DNA from: Fontibacillus phaseoli
GTDB taxonomy: Bacteria > Bacillota > Bacilli > Paenibacillales > Paenibacillaceae
Direction: 5' to 3'
Length of the DNA: 64,000 bases
Assembly (NCBI RefSeq): GCF_003337355.1
Contig: NZ_QPJW01000002.1
Location: forward strand, 167,537 to 231,536
In this document: in pieces, positions 1 through 9,271 of the stretch
Numbering within the stretch: position 1 is the stretch's first letter
Layout of the letters: each line of letters opens with the position of its first letter
The notes under the pieces: model-generated
Seen by the model: only the letters and a program-made list of their open reading frames with translations
Told to the model about the DNA's origin: nothing
Databases searched by the model: none
Position numbers and translations under genes: made by a program

Positions 1-1745
1 CAGACGTCCAGCGTGTAGCTGTAAGTCGGTTCCACCGCTGTATAACCCGCGATATCCTTCGCTTTCAGCTCGATCGTCTGACCGGTTACGCCATTAGCCG
101 TTGTCGGATCGGCAAGAATTTTATTCGCGCCTTGCTCCAGGTACTGCACATCTACGCTTTGAGCGTCAGCCGTGTAGTAGAAGATGTACTCGTTGCCTTC
201 GGCTTTAATCGTATAGCTATCGGTCGCTTTTTCCGGACTGTAGCCCGGTACGTCCTTCGCCTTGAGAGTTACCGTTTCACCGGTGACTCCGTCCACGCTC
301 GTCGCTTCGGCAATATCCTCGCCTGTGGCGCGGTCTACATACTTCACGTTCACGCTTTGCTCGCTCGCGGTGTAGTAGAACACATGCGCTGCATTTTCAT
401 CGTCCAGCGTGTAGCTGTAAGTCGGTTCCACCGCTGTATAACCCGCGATATCCTTCGCTTTCAGCTCGATCGTCTGACCGGTTACGCCATTAGCCGTTGT
501 CGGATCGGCAAGAATTTTATTCGTGCCTTGCTCCAGGTACTGCACTTCTACGCTTTGCGCGTCAGCCGTGTAGTAGAAGATATACTCGTTGCCTTCGGCA
601 TTGATCGTGTAGCTATCGGTCGCTTTTTCCGGACTGTAGCCCGGTACGTCCTTCGCCTCGAGAGTTACCGTTTCACCGGTGACTCCGTCCACGCTCGTCG
701 CTTCGGCTATTTCCTCGCCTGTGGCGCGGTCTACATACTTCACGTTCACGCTTTGCTCGTTCGCGGTGTAGTAGAACACATGCGCTGCATTTTCAACGTC
801 CAACGTGTAGCTGTAAGTCGGTTCCACCGCTGTATAACCCGCGATATCCTTCGCTTTCAGCTCGATCGTTTGACCGGTTACACCGTTAGCCGTTGTCGGA
901 TCGGCAAGAATTTTATTCGTGCCTTGCTCCAGGTACTGCACTTCTACGCTTTGCGCGTCAGCCGTGTAGTAGAAGATGTATTCGTTACCTTCGGCTTTGA
1001 TCGTATAGCTGTCGGTCGCTTTTTCCGGAGTGTAGCCCGGTACGTCCGCGGCTGTCAGCTCAATCGTTTGGCCAGTCAGGCCATTCACCGTCGTGCTAGG
1101 AGCTACTTCATCCGTCGTACCCTTTTTCAAGTACTTCACCGTTACGTTTTGTTCACTTGCGGTGTAGTAGAAAATGTACTCGTTGCCTTCGGCTTTGATC
1201 GTATAGCTGTCAGTTGCCTTTTCCGGGGTGTAGCCCGGTGCGTTCGCGGCTGTCAGCTCAATCGTTTGGCCAGTCAGGCCTTTCACCGTCGTGCTAGGAG
1301 CTACTTCATCCGTCGTACCCTTTTTCAGGTACTTCACCGTTACGTTTTGTTCTTTGGCGGTGTAGTAGAAAATATACTCGTTGCCTTCGGCTTTCACTGT
1401 GTAGCTATCTTTTGCTTTCTCAGGTGTGTAGCCCGGTGCGTTCGCGGCTGTCAGTTCGACCGTTTGGCCGGTCAGGCCTTTCACCGTCGTGCTAGGAGCT
1501 ACTTCATCCGTCGTGCCCTTTTTCAAGTACTTCACCGTTACGTTTTGTTCGTTGGCGGTGTAGTAGAAGGTGTAAACTTGATTCGGTTCAGACGTAAACG
1601 TATATTCCAGCTCATCAGGAGCTACTACGTTATATCCCTCGACCGGTAAGGCCTTCAGTTCAACTTTCGAACCAGCGGAACCCTTTTGGAAAGTAGGGTC
1701 CTTCAGTTGTTTGCCTGAATCCTTCTCCAGATACTTTACTGTAAC
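1..1745 (-). repeat. Tandem MucBP-coding repeats, 198-bp units in a 396-bp higher-order period
   Basis: The same landmark (TACTCGTTGCCTTCGG on the plus strand) recurs at about 187, 583 and 979, exactly 396 bp apart, then at 1177 and 1375, 198 bp apart. The distal part alternates two unit types of 66 codons (one with VQYLEQGTNK, one with VKYVDRATGE). The proximal part repeats a third type (VKYLKKGTTD). Successive 396-bp copies differ by only a few bases, so copy number could change by recombination and short-read assemblies may collapse here. Confidence 0.93.
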
Positions 1746-3278
1746 GGTTTGTTCTACTGCTGCCGTGTATCCAAACCAAACGACTGGCGCAGGATTGGTG
1801 ACGGTCAGAGTTACATTTCTAGGACTTTCTCCTACTTTCAACTGGTAACCTGCAACCGATTTTGCTGGTACAGAATGCGTTGAGCCCATAGGGAAAGCTT
1901 CCTTACCGTTTTGATCCTTGTAATACTCGCTATAAAGTGCTTCTGCGAATTCCGGACCCTCAACTTCAACGCCTTCGGCATTGATTGGCTTGCCGTTCGC
2001 ATTGACTTTATAGCCCTTCATGAGGATGGAACCATTGCCGATGCTTACTTTCGGCACCTCAAAATCCTTCGAAACGTTTTGGTTATTCACATTCGTGTAT
2101 TCCATGGTTGTTTTACCGTTCGTAGGATAAAGGACATTAGAAACCGGGTTTTTGGATTGGTCCATGACCACTGTGTAAGTGAATGTTGCAGGTTCGCCCT
2201 CGGCAATATTACCGACGTTCCAACTGAATTTCTCAGTCGCGGCGTCCCAAGTTACAGTCCCTTGCGATACTGTGTAATCTGCCGGACTAATTTGAGCTCC
2301 TTGCAGTTTGAGATTGAACATATCTCCCATCGGATCGATTACTCTTGCACTTTGTGCCGCATAAGAGATTTTCCCGGCCATTTCGCCGAAAATCGTGTTC
2401 AGCTCATCGCTGTTGGCAGAAAAATAACCTTCATTCTGAACGTCTTTCAGAACTTTAATCGCATTACTGTTATTGGAAACGTCGAGCCCGACCGAAAAAA
2501 TCTTGAGGCCTGCGTCTTTAGCGATTTTTGCCTCCGAAATTGTTCCGATGCCGTTATCTTTTACGGAGAAATTATTAATTTCGTACCGTGAAGATCTTGA
2601 AAGATCATAATCTCCACCAGTTCCAAGCGTAGTTCCATAATCAAATTTCGTAATGGCAAAATTATAACTGTTATTTTGCCAACTGGAACTTTTGGCCTGC
2701 GTTCCCTTGAAACTGTAGGTTGGTTCTCCGTCACTCAATACGACGATTACTTTATTCTGAGCCGAGCTGTTCGCCAAAAGATCACGGGCATTCTTCAACC
2801 CTGCTTGAATATTTGTACCGCCGCTTTCATTGATACCGTCAATGGCCGTCTTCAGAGCATCCTTTTGACTAGGGCCTTTAAAATCGGAAACATTTGTAGC
2901 TGACTTATTGAAGGAGACAACGGCAATTCGGGTCGAAGACCCGGTTAACAACAAATTGTCCACGAACTTCTTCGCGGCTGTTCTTGCGTCTGCCATTTTG
3001 TTAATCCCCGTCCACCAGTCATATGCCATACTCCCGGACTTATCGATCACCAGCACTACATCCGAGCTTGTTTTGATGTTCTTACCCTCAGCCTTGAGCG
3101 TAATTTTCCACTCGCCCGATTTGCCTGTAGGTTCTGCCGTTTTGCTTAATTGAATTGCGCCGGGATTAGGCCAGACCGGATCGCTCGAAGTCGTCCCTGC
3201 TCCGAAAGCCGTCAAAGGACTAATAAAAAGTGAAAATAAACATAACCAGGATATTACAATCTTTAACCCGCGTTTCAT
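1..3278 (-). CDS. VWA-domain / MucBP-repeat surface adhesin, C-terminus outside window
   Basis: The reading frame is open from ATG 3278 to the window edge (1092 codons, no stop). It is preceded by GAGGAGGAAC five bases before the start. Residues 1-27 form a signal peptide (basic start, hydrophobic core, cleavage near AFGA). A von Willebrand A domain follows (about 70-290) with the MIDAS motif DKSGS at 79-83. Next comes a beta-rich adhesin segment, then MucBP-type repeats of 66 residues from about residue 510 to the edge, each ending in a YIFYYTA-like strand. Such proteins sit on the cell wall and bind host, plant or matrix ligands; the wall anchor (LPXTG or SLH) would lie beyond position 1. 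Expression is probably under cyclic-di-GMP control through the riboswitch upstream. The plus-strand frames across this region are only shadows of the repeats. Domain calls are from motif reading. Confidence 0.9.
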   Translation of the reverse strand, partial: MKRGLKIVISWLCLFSLFISPLTAFGAGTTSSDPVWPNPGAIQLSKTAEPTGKSGEWKITLKAEGKNIKTSSDVVLVIDKSGSMAYDWWTGINKMADARTAAKKFVDNLLLTGSSTRIAVVSFNKSATNVSDFKGPSQKDALKTAIDGINESGGTNIQAGLKNARDLLANSSAQNKVIVVLSDGEPTYSFKGTQAKSSSWQNNSYNFAITKFDYGTTLGTGGDYDLSRSSRYEINNFSVKDNGIGTISEAKIAKDAGLKIFSVGLDVSNNSNAIKVLKDVQNEGYFSANSDELNTIFGEMAGKISYAAQSARVIDPMGDMFNLKLQGAQISPADYTVSQGTVTWDAATEKFSWNVGNIAEGEPATFTYTVVMDQSKNPVSNVLYPTNGKTTMEYTNVNNQNVSKDFEVPKVSIGNGSILMKGYKVNANGKPINAEGVEVEGPEFAEALYSEYYKDQNGKEAFPMGSTHSVPAKSVAGYQLKVGESPRNVTLTVTNPAPVVWFGYTAAVEQTVTVKYLEKDSGKQLKDPTFQKGSAGSKVELKALPVEGYNVVAPDELEYTFTSEPNQVYTFYYTANEQNVTVKYLKKGTTDEVAPSTTVKGLTGQTVELTAANAPGYTPEKAKDSYTVKAEGNEYIFYYTAKEQNVTVKYLKKGTTDEVAPSTTVKGLTGQTIELTAANAPGYTPEKATDSYTIKAEGNEYIFYYTASEQNVTVKYLKKGTTDEVAPSTTVNGLTGQTIELTAADVPGYTPEKATDSYTIKAEGNEYIFYYTADAQSVEVQYLEQGTNKILADPTTANGVTGQTIELKAKDIAGYTAVEPTYSYTLDVENAAHVFYYTANEQSVNVKYVDRATGEEIAEATSVDGVTGETVTLEAKDVPGYSPEKATDSYTINAEGNEYIFYYTADAQSVEVQYLEQGTNKILADPTTANGVTGQTIELKAKDIAGYTAVEPTYSYTLDDENAAHVFYYTASEQSVNVKYVDRATGEDIAEATSVDGVTGETVTLKAKDVPGYSPEKATDSYTIKAEGNEYIFYYTADAQSVDVQYLEQGANKILADPTTANGVTGQTIELKAKDIAGYTAVEPTYSYTLDV

Positions 3279-3390
3279 AGGTTCCTCCTCATTTTTTCAT
3301 GGAATTCCTCCCTTTCAGGCACTAGTGTTCTACCCTCCTTACTTTTGGGCATTTATATCTCACGGAACAAAATCCGCTGAGAACACAGGA

Positions 3391-3442
3391 AAATAAAAAA
3401 CCGGCTACATAGACAATGGTAATTACATTGTTATGCAGCCGG
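3391..3442 (-). terminator. Riboswitch-controlled intrinsic terminator
   Basis: On the minus strand CCGGCTGCATA-ACAATG pairs with CATTGT-CTATGTAGCCGG and is followed by a run of six T. The 5' arm overlaps the 3' end of the GEMM aptamer, making the two folds mutually exclusive. Confidence 0.88.
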
Positions 3443-3512
3443 ACGGTCATTAATCACACGATTATTAGACTCCAAGGCTTTGCGACCTAATCTTTCGATT
3501 AGTGTGCCGAAT
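3434..3512 (-). ncRNA. Cyclic-di-GMP-I (GEMM) riboswitch aptamer
   Basis: Read on the minus strand, the leader contains GGC-A-CACTAATC-GAAA-GATTAG-GTCGCAAAGCC. This is the GEMM stem capped by a GAAA tetraloop, followed by the hallmark CGCAAAGCC and closed by GGC/GCC. The second arm follows: GGAGTCTAA, a TAATC-GTGT-GATTA hairpin, then ATGAC and TCCGGCTGC. This supplies the CTAA/ATGA tetraloop receptor and the conserved 3' GGCTGC. The aptamer's 3' arm (CCGGCTGC) is also the 5' arm of the terminator just downstream, so ligand binding should block termination (an ON switch). It lies about 155 bases upstream of the adhesin start. The aptamer family is recognised from sequence; the ON direction is inferred. 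Confidence 0.85.
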
Positions 3513-3587
3513 ATTCTATTAACAGTCATAAAGTCCCGATTCTAATAAAACCAGATTATGTAAATTAATCTTTCCTATGATATTTTC

Positions 3588-3616
3588 AATATATTTCAAA
3601 AAAAAATGCTTGTCAA
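3588..3616 (-). promoter_or_regulatory. Sigma-A promoter of the adhesin transcript
   Basis: Minus-strand TTGACA (3611-3616), a 17-bp T-rich spacer and TATATT (3588-3593). Transcription would start near 3580, about 70 bases before the aptamer, giving a leader of about 300 bases. Confidence 0.75.
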
Positions 3617-3764
3617 CTCATTAAAATGATAAAAATGTCACAGACAAAACCCGACTTAATATCGACACTTTTCGCATTTATAGTTCCTTATGACCTTCTA
3701 CATTTACGATAACAAGGCCTAAAGTCAGCGTTCTTTCGATTTGATATTAGTATTATATCAAAAC

Positions 3765-6365
3765 CTACTCACCCTGGCCAAAAACAAGCTCCTGGGTTTT
3801 TATTAAAGCTTGTACCCGGGATCCTACGCCCAGTTTACTGTAGATCCGATTTAAATACACTTTAACGGTTCCTAACGTCAGGCCAAGCTCGTCCGCAATT
3901 CCTTGGTTTGTCTGTCCCCTATAGAGCAAAGTGATGATTTGCTGTTCTTTTGGCGTAAGTCCGAACCGCACAGCAAGGTCGCCTGACTCCATCTTCGCTT
4001 TTAGGGGCACGCTGGCTATTTCCAGTAAACCGGATGCATAAATCATCCAGGATTCCGCCCCATGTCCGGCAAGATTGCTATCCGAATCAAGACCATATCG
4101 GATCAACTTGATCATCCATTCGCCCTCATCCAAAAAAGTGCGGCAATACCGGAAAGGCTCCCCCATCCTCAACGCTTGCTGGAGCAACACGGCTGCGCTC
4201 ATCGGTCCACTGCGTCCTAACTCCGCCCTGGCTTGCAGCACGATAGAAGAAATGGCCAGATTCACGATTCCCGCCTCTTCCGCCTGGACCCGCAACGCTG
4301 TCAGCAGAACCAAAGCTTGTTCATTCGCCTTCCGAGCAATTAACAGCCTGGCTAGCGTCAATATTTCCAAGGCGTGATCCAAGGTAACGCGCTGATTCAT
4401 CGATATTTTCAAATCCTGCAAAATAACCTCAGCCTCGTCTATATTTCCTTCTTCCAAATCAAGGTAAGCCAAAAATACGCGCAACGGCCTAAGCCAATGT
4501 ACATATCCGTTTTCGGCTTCCTGAACCGTCTGAATCGTTTCTAGCACAATGGCCCGTGCGGCTAGCGGTTGATCTTCGCTTAGCTTTAGCTTGGCCAAAG
4601 TAAGCCTGTAAGGAATTAGCAGACCGGGTACTTCGCGATAACGGTTTCCGGCGATCATGCGATTCAGCCAATTCGCGCAAGCATCCAGTTCCCCCCATTC
4701 GTAAAAACCTTCCGCCAGCGCCTGTACGACATATTGGCAAATCAGAGAATCTCCCCAACCATGCTGCTCCAGAATCGAGACGATTCTCATGCCGATTTTC
4801 TTCGTCGTGTCCGTAATGACGCCCTTTAGCCCAAACGAAGTATTCCGCACAAACGGCTCTCTGAGATTATAATTGAAATTAAAAAACACGGAATCCTTCG
4901 GTAGCCGCTCTTGAATGTTATCCGCGAAAGAGAACCAATCTTCGAATTGCCCGGAGGAGAAGGCCAGATTGGCTTTTACAAAAAACAAACCGCTCACCCA
5001 TTCCAGGTTCGTTTCATCTTCGGACGAATGAGACAGCCTTGCTTCGCATTGATCCAATAAAGCCTTCGCTTTCATGAAATCGCTTGTTGCGGAGTGAACA
5101 AAGGCTTGCAAAAGCAAAAGGCGGAACGGAAGCTCGTAGGAATCCGGGAGCTGTTTAAACCAGCCCAGCAGCGTCCCGAAGTCTCCCTGGCCTATTACGT
5201 CTCCCACATGACGATCCAGCAGGTCGGAAGCCAATTCATACCTTTCGCCCAGTAAGGCATAGTCGATCGCTTCTTCCATCCAGCCTTCTTGGGCATAAGC
5301 GGTACTGGCCCGGATATGGAGATCTCGCCATTGATCTGGCATCTGCTGTTGCAGTGCCGTTACCAGATAATCCGCAAACAAATGATGATAACGGTACCAT
5401 TCCCTATGGACATCCATCGGAATCAGGAACAACCCCTTTTCCTTGATAAGCTCAAGTTTGATCCCGCTATCTTCCTGCCCCGTCACGATCCTGCAAATAT
5501 TTCCGTTAAGCCGCTTCAATATCGAAGTCCGCAGCAAAAACTGCTGCAGCTCTTGATCCAGCCCCGCCATCACCTCATGAAAAAGATAATCGGCCAAATG
5601 CCGCTGATTGCCTCGGATTTGCACGTAGTTGGACAAATGGTCTTGACCGCCCTGCTGCATGGATAACAGCACCAGTTGCAGACCGGCGGCCCATCCTTCG
5701 GTACGTTGCACCAGCTTCTCGACCGCATCTTCAGACAGCGGATAGCCGAGTAAATTTTCGCAAAGCTGTGCGGCCGAAACTTCATCGAATGCCAACTCCT
5801 GCGGCCCGATGGTTTGCACATCCCCGTTCATTTTCCATCTGGCCATTCCACTGAAGGGGAGTTCCGTCCTTGAAGCAATATATATACAAACCGATTCCGG
5901 CAAATTATCAATGAAAAAATTCAAATACTCATGGACTTCCGAATTGTGTATCAGATGATAGTCATCCAAAACAATAGCCAGCGGCTGATCCTCCTGATCC
6001 AGTTCATTCAGCAACTGCTCCAAAAAAGAAATCATGGCCCCTTCCGAAAACTCCGTCATAAGCGGTAGCGTCCGATCCTCCACCCCCGGTTGCGTATGTT
6101 GAGCGAGCGAATGCACTACATACCGCCAAAATCTTCGGTGATCGTTCTCCCGTTCATCCAGAGTCAACCAGGATACCGGCCTTTGCTCATGATATGTACA
6201 TTCAAACAGCGCCGTTGTTTTCCCGCTGCCCGCTGGGGCAACTATCGAAATCAAGCGTTGCCTGTTTCCTCTCCCCCCGGATAACTCCCATAAGGATCTA
6301 TTGACATAGTGGCTACGAAACGTAGGCGGCAGCAATTTAGTTTTGAGAATAACAGGCCGTTGCAT
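3765..6365 (-). CDS. MalT/LuxR-family (LAL) transcriptional regulator
   Basis: 866 residues, the usual size of large ATP-binding LuxR regulators. Walker A is APAGSGKTT (43-51) and Walker B is in LAIVLDDYH near 130. A MalT-like winged-helix and TPR-rich middle follows. The last 65 residues form a LuxR HTH (LTPKEQQIITLL, then IADELGLTLGTVKVYLNRIY). Proteins of this class bind ATP and an inducer, oligomerise and activate transcription. ATG 6365 is preceded by GGAGGTG. It lies upstream of, and on the same strand as, the riboswitch-adhesin unit, but a 180-bp gap and a separate promoter argue against one transcript. The inducer cannot be read from sequence. Confidence 0.88.
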   Translation of the reverse strand: MQRPVILKTKLLPPTFRSHYVNRSLWELSGGRGNRQRLISIVAPAGSGKTTALFECTYHEQRPVSWLTLDERENDHRRFWRYVVHSLAQHTQPGVEDRTLPLMTEFSEGAMISFLEQLLNELDQEDQPLAIVLDDYHLIHNSEVHEYLNFFIDNLPESVCIYIASRTELPFSGMARWKMNGDVQTIGPQELAFDEVSAAQLCENLLGYPLSEDAVEKLVQRTEGWAAGLQLVLLSMQQGGQDHLSNYVQIRGNQRHLADYLFHEVMAGLDQELQQFLLRTSILKRLNGNICRIVTGQEDSGIKLELIKEKGLFLIPMDVHREWYRYHHLFADYLVTALQQQMPDQWRDLHIRASTAYAQEGWMEEAIDYALLGERYELASDLLDRHVGDVIGQGDFGTLLGWFKQLPDSYELPFRLLLLQAFVHSATSDFMKAKALLDQCEARLSHSSEDETNLEWVSGLFFVKANLAFSSGQFEDWFSFADNIQERLPKDSVFFNFNYNLREPFVRNTSFGLKGVITDTTKKIGMRIVSILEQHGWGDSLICQYVVQALAEGFYEWGELDACANWLNRMIAGNRYREVPGLLIPYRLTLAKLKLSEDQPLAARAIVLETIQTVQEAENGYVHWLRPLRVFLAYLDLEEGNIDEAEVILQDLKISMNQRVTLDHALEILTLARLLIARKANEQALVLLTALRVQAEEAGIVNLAISSIVLQARAELGRSGPMSAAVLLQQALRMGEPFRYCRTFLDEGEWMIKLIRYGLDSDSNLAGHGAESWMIYASGLLEIASVPLKAKMESGDLAVRFGLTPKEQQIITLLYRGQTNQGIADELGLTLGTVKVYLNRIYSKLGVGSRVQALIKTQELVFGQGE

Positions 6366-6481
6366 AGTAGCACCTCCAAAGTCTTGCCTTTAGTCTCAAA
6401 CGACCGTCATCACGGTACCATTCAACAACTCTTCATTGATTTCGCTTTATGAGCAGGGGTTTCCTCTTTTCATGCAAAAAG

Positions 6482-6523
6482 AAAACCGGAAGATAATGAC
6501 TTCACGCCTTATCTCCGGTTTTC
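6482..6523 (-). terminator. Intrinsic terminator after the DUF4349 lipoprotein gene
   Basis: AAAACCGGAGATAA on the minus strand pairs with TTATCTTCCGGTTTT across a short loop, directly after the stop at 6535. A T-run follows on both strands. Confidence 0.7.
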
Positions 6524-6534
6524 GGCTCGGGACT

Positions 6535-7617
6535 TTATTTCTGATCGTCATCCTCTTGCTCGGTAGCAGCAGGCGATATCTCCTGATCCGGAATTTCCTT
6601 GATTGGATCAGATACTCCCCGTTCCTCAGACCGCTGTGCATTCCAGTCTGCGAAGCGGTTCCGTTTCTTTCTTCTCCGCCGCAGCGGCCAGACAATTGCC
6701 GCAATAACCGCGCCGATCACGATCAATGGCAAAGCGCCGGACAAGACGACCACTAACCATTGCAGCACTAATAAGATCACATCGATACTTCCGGTAAGCG
6801 CGTCTTGCGCCCGCTTATACAAAGGCGGCTTTTCTTCGTTTAATTTCACGATAGAAGTTTCCATCGGCTGATACAAACGGATTTCAATCGTGGAAAAAGA
6901 AACATTGTTGTCTATATAGCGCATCCGGCCCTTAATCTGCTCAATCTCGGTCTGAATCCGTTCCAGTTCGTTCACGAATTCGACCAATTGCGACGTTTGC
7001 GTGGCTTCATCCACAAACTTGAGATATCTCGCTTCCATTGCCTGCTTCACTTTAAGGCGCGATTCCAGGTCCACGTATTCTTCGGAAACGTCCTGTCCCT
7101 GAATGCTCTGCTGTATAGTCTCCGGTTTCAGTTGTTCCAGCCGATCCAGAAAAGAGGAGAATCCGGCAGCCGGTACTTTGAGAATGAAGGTGCCGCCCCG
7201 CTCATGCTGGGATTGATTCTCAGAAAATTCGACAATATACCCGCCCGTCAGCGTGATCAAATTGCGGATTTCCGATTGTGCTTTCCCGTAATCTTTTACT
7301 TCCATGACAACATTGGCATGGTAAATCAGCTTTTTGTTGAGTCCCGCAGCCGAATCCGTCCCCTGGAAACCCGAAGAAGCCCGGTCCGACTCGGCAGCGG
7401 ATTCGGTTGGTGGAAGACTCGCATTGCCGCCAGCATCTGCGGCAGGCGCCTCGGAGGTCATGTCTGATTTTTCCTCGGATACGGCATTATTGGCTGCGGA
7501 AGAGCTTTCATAACTGCCGGAATCCGCGCTGTTCATATTACTTGCGCTCCCGCAGCCTCCCAGTAGGAAAGATAATGCCAAGCAAAGCAGAAGTGCATAG
7601 AATCCCCATTTTTTCAT
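6535..7617 (-). CDS. DUF4349 membrane-anchored lipoprotein
   Basis: 360 residues. A lipoprotein signal peptide ends in LLGGC (Cys22). A Ser/Ala/Asp-rich low-complexity linker runs to about 90. The conserved DUF4349 region (90-270) contains a long amphipathic or coiled-coil stretch around 185-235 (ELERIQTEIEQIKGRMRYI). One strong transmembrane segment lies near 280-310 (VILLVLQWLVVVLSGALPLI), followed by a basic cytoplasmic tail. The family is common in Firmicutes with no firmly assigned function. It is a monocistron closed by the terminator at 6482-6523. Confidence 0.85.
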   Translation of the reverse strand: MKKWGFYALLLCLALSFLLGGCGSASNMNSADSGSYESSSAANNAVSEEKSDMTSEAPAADAGGNASLPPTESAAESDRASSGFQGTDSAAGLNKKLIYHANVVMEVKDYGKAQSEIRNLITLTGGYIVEFSENQSQHERGGTFILKVPAAGFSSFLDRLEQLKPETIQQSIQGQDVSEEYVDLESRLKVKQAMEARYLKFVDEATQTSQLVEFVNELERIQTEIEQIKGRMRYIDNNVSFSTIEIRLYQPMETSIVKLNEEKPPLYKRAQDALTGSIDVILLVLQWLVVVLSGALPLIVIGAVIAAIVWPLRRRRKKRNRFADWNAQRSEERGVSDPIKEIPDQEISPAATEQEDDDQK

Positions 7618-7789
7618 TTTAAATCGCCCCCAGGTTCTTATCTATTTTTTTGGCTTTTGAACTCCTGACGTTTCCAGAGGCTGGAAAGTTGCGGAGGGAC
7701 GTTTTTAAACTTTTTTATCGGAACAACAGGGATGTTTCCAACCTCATCCGCTATGAGAATATCCATGATTTTACCACTCTATATAAGAA

Positions 7790-7836
7790 AAAAAGACAGC
7801 CGATATGGAGACTTTCATCTCCACGCCGCTATCTTT
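7790..7836 (-). terminator. Intrinsic terminator after fabF
   Basis: Minus-strand AAAAGATAGC and TGGAGA pair with TCTCCA and GCTGTCTTTT, followed by a T-rich run; it lies 31 bases beyond the fabF stop. Confidence 0.65.
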
Positions 7837-7867
7837 TGGAGTAGGGTCATGATACGATTTCTACTCT

Positions 7868-9106
7868 TTATGCTTGATACCGCCTTAACAGAATGGCTGC
7901 GTTATGTCCGCCGAACCCAAACGAATTGGATAGACCCGTCCTTAGGGAAGCTTCCCTTGCATGATGCGGGACATAGTCGAGATCGCACTCGGGGTCCGGA
8001 TGTTCGAGGTTGATCGTCGGCGGAATGATGCCTTCGTTCAAAGATTGGAGCAACGCGATCGCTTCAGCGCCACCCGCAGCGCCGAACATATGGCCGGTCA
8101 TCGATTTGTTGGCCGTTACGGGAACCTGAAGCACCCGCTCGCCGAACAGCCTTTTGAGCGCTTTCGTTTCCGCCAGGTCACCGACATGGGTACCCGTTGC
8201 GTGCGCGCTGACCACGTCAACTTCTTCGGCAGAAATTCCTGCCGATTGAAAGGCGCGCTTCATTGCGAGGAAGGCGCCGTCTCCTTCCGGATGCGACGCC
8301 ACTACATGATAGGCATCCGAGCTTGCGCCATAACCGATCACTTCCCCGTAGATCATGGCCCCTCTGCGCAGGGCATGCTCAAGCGATTCCAGCACGAGGA
8401 TGCCGGCGCCTTCGGCCATGACAAAGCCGTCCCGGGTGGCATCAAACGGTCGGCTGGCCTGCTCCGGATCATCGCTGCGCTTCGATAGCGCCGTAGCGTT
8501 GCCGAAGCTGGCAAGCGACAACGGGTGGATGGCCGCCTCCGTCCCGCCGGCGATCATTACGTCCGCTTCCCCGCTCCGGATCAAGCGAAATGCTTCGCCA
8601 ATCGCGGTATTGCCGATCGAACAAGCGGTCACCGGGGACATCGTCGGTCCCATCGCTCCGTAACGGATGCTGATCTGCGCCGCCGCCATGTTGGATATCA
8701 TCATCGGCACCAAACTCGGGCTGACCCGGCCGGGACCCCGGCTTTGGTATGCCTCCATATTATCCGTCAGCGTCTGAATTCCGCCGATGCCGGTGCCGAC
8801 ATAAACGCCGAACCGTTCGCGATCAATGCTTTCCGGATCAAGATTGGCCTGCTTCACTGCCTGGTCTGCCGCGTACAGTCCATACTGAACGAAACGGTCC
8901 ATTTTCCGAGCCTCTTTACGGCCGAACAGGCCTTCAGGGTCAAAATCGAAAACCTGTCCGGCGATTTTTGTTCCGAAATTCGAAACATCGAACCTATCGA
9001 TCACGGTAATCCCCGATTTTCCTGCTTTAAGCTTATTCCAAAACGTCTCCACCTCATTGCCCAGCGGCGAGACGATGCCCATTCCCGTAACGACGACTCT
9101 TTCCAT
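7868..9106 (-). CDS. fabF: Beta-ketoacyl-ACP synthase II (FabF family)
   Basis: 412 residues, the normal KAS II length. The thiolase-fold catalytic triad is visible: Cys162 in TACSIGNTAIG, His302 in SAHATGTHVGD and His339 in NKSMTGHMFGAAGG. The glycine-rich C-terminus is NSFGFGGHN. The enzyme condenses malonyl-ACP with acyl-ACP to extend fatty acids in the cytoplasm. It stands alone, without acpP, fabD or fabG, and is divergent from an XRE regulator. It may therefore be an accessory KAS for a special lipid or condition rather than the housekeeping copy. The family assignment is firm; the role is inferred. Confidence 0.92.
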   Translation of the reverse strand: MERVVVTGMGIVSPLGNEVETFWNKLKAGKSGITVIDRFDVSNFGTKIAGQVFDFDPEGLFGRKEARKMDRFVQYGLYAADQAVKQANLDPESIDRERFGVYVGTGIGGIQTLTDNMEAYQSRGPGRVSPSLVPMMISNMAAAQISIRYGAMGPTMSPVTACSIGNTAIGEAFRLIRSGEADVMIAGGTEAAIHPLSLASFGNATALSKRSDDPEQASRPFDATRDGFVMAEGAGILVLESLEHALRRGAMIYGEVIGYGASSDAYHVVASHPEGDGAFLAMKRAFQSAGISAEEVDVVSAHATGTHVGDLAETKALKRLFGERVLQVPVTANKSMTGHMFGAAGGAEAIALLQSLNEGIIPPTINLEHPDPECDLDYVPHHAREASLRTGLSNSFGFGGHNAAILLRRYQA

Positions 9107-9172
9107 CTAAAAACCCCCTTGAGTTCCATTCGGCTATGTAACAGCCGTCTTTGTCCCTATTGTATCTCTTCA

Positions 9173-9202
9173 TTATCCTATTACAAGTTTTTAGTTATCC
9201 TA
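9173..9202. promoter_or_regulatory. Direct repeats in the fabF / XRE divergent promoter region
   Basis: TTATCCTA occurs at 9173-9180 and again at 9195-9202, 22 bp apart (about two helical turns). They lie between the divergent starts and next to -10-like TATAAT sequences on the plus strand at 9203-9215. This is a plausible binding site for the adjacent XRE regulator; assignment to that protein is inference. Confidence 0.4.
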
Positions 9203-9271
9203 GTATAATGTATAATACAATAACAACAAAAATTCTAATCCGTAGCGAAGTGTTTGACTGGAGGCAGAGTA

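Noticed and set aside
132..1649. A 505-codon plus-strand frame
   Set aside because: It is the antisense shadow of the MucBP repeats; the minus strand has the signal peptide, VWA domain and ribosome site, and the plus-strand product is only a repeated artefact.
1..1745. CRISPR array (regular repeats)
   Set aside because: The period is 198/396 bp, the units are coding and there are no unique spacers.
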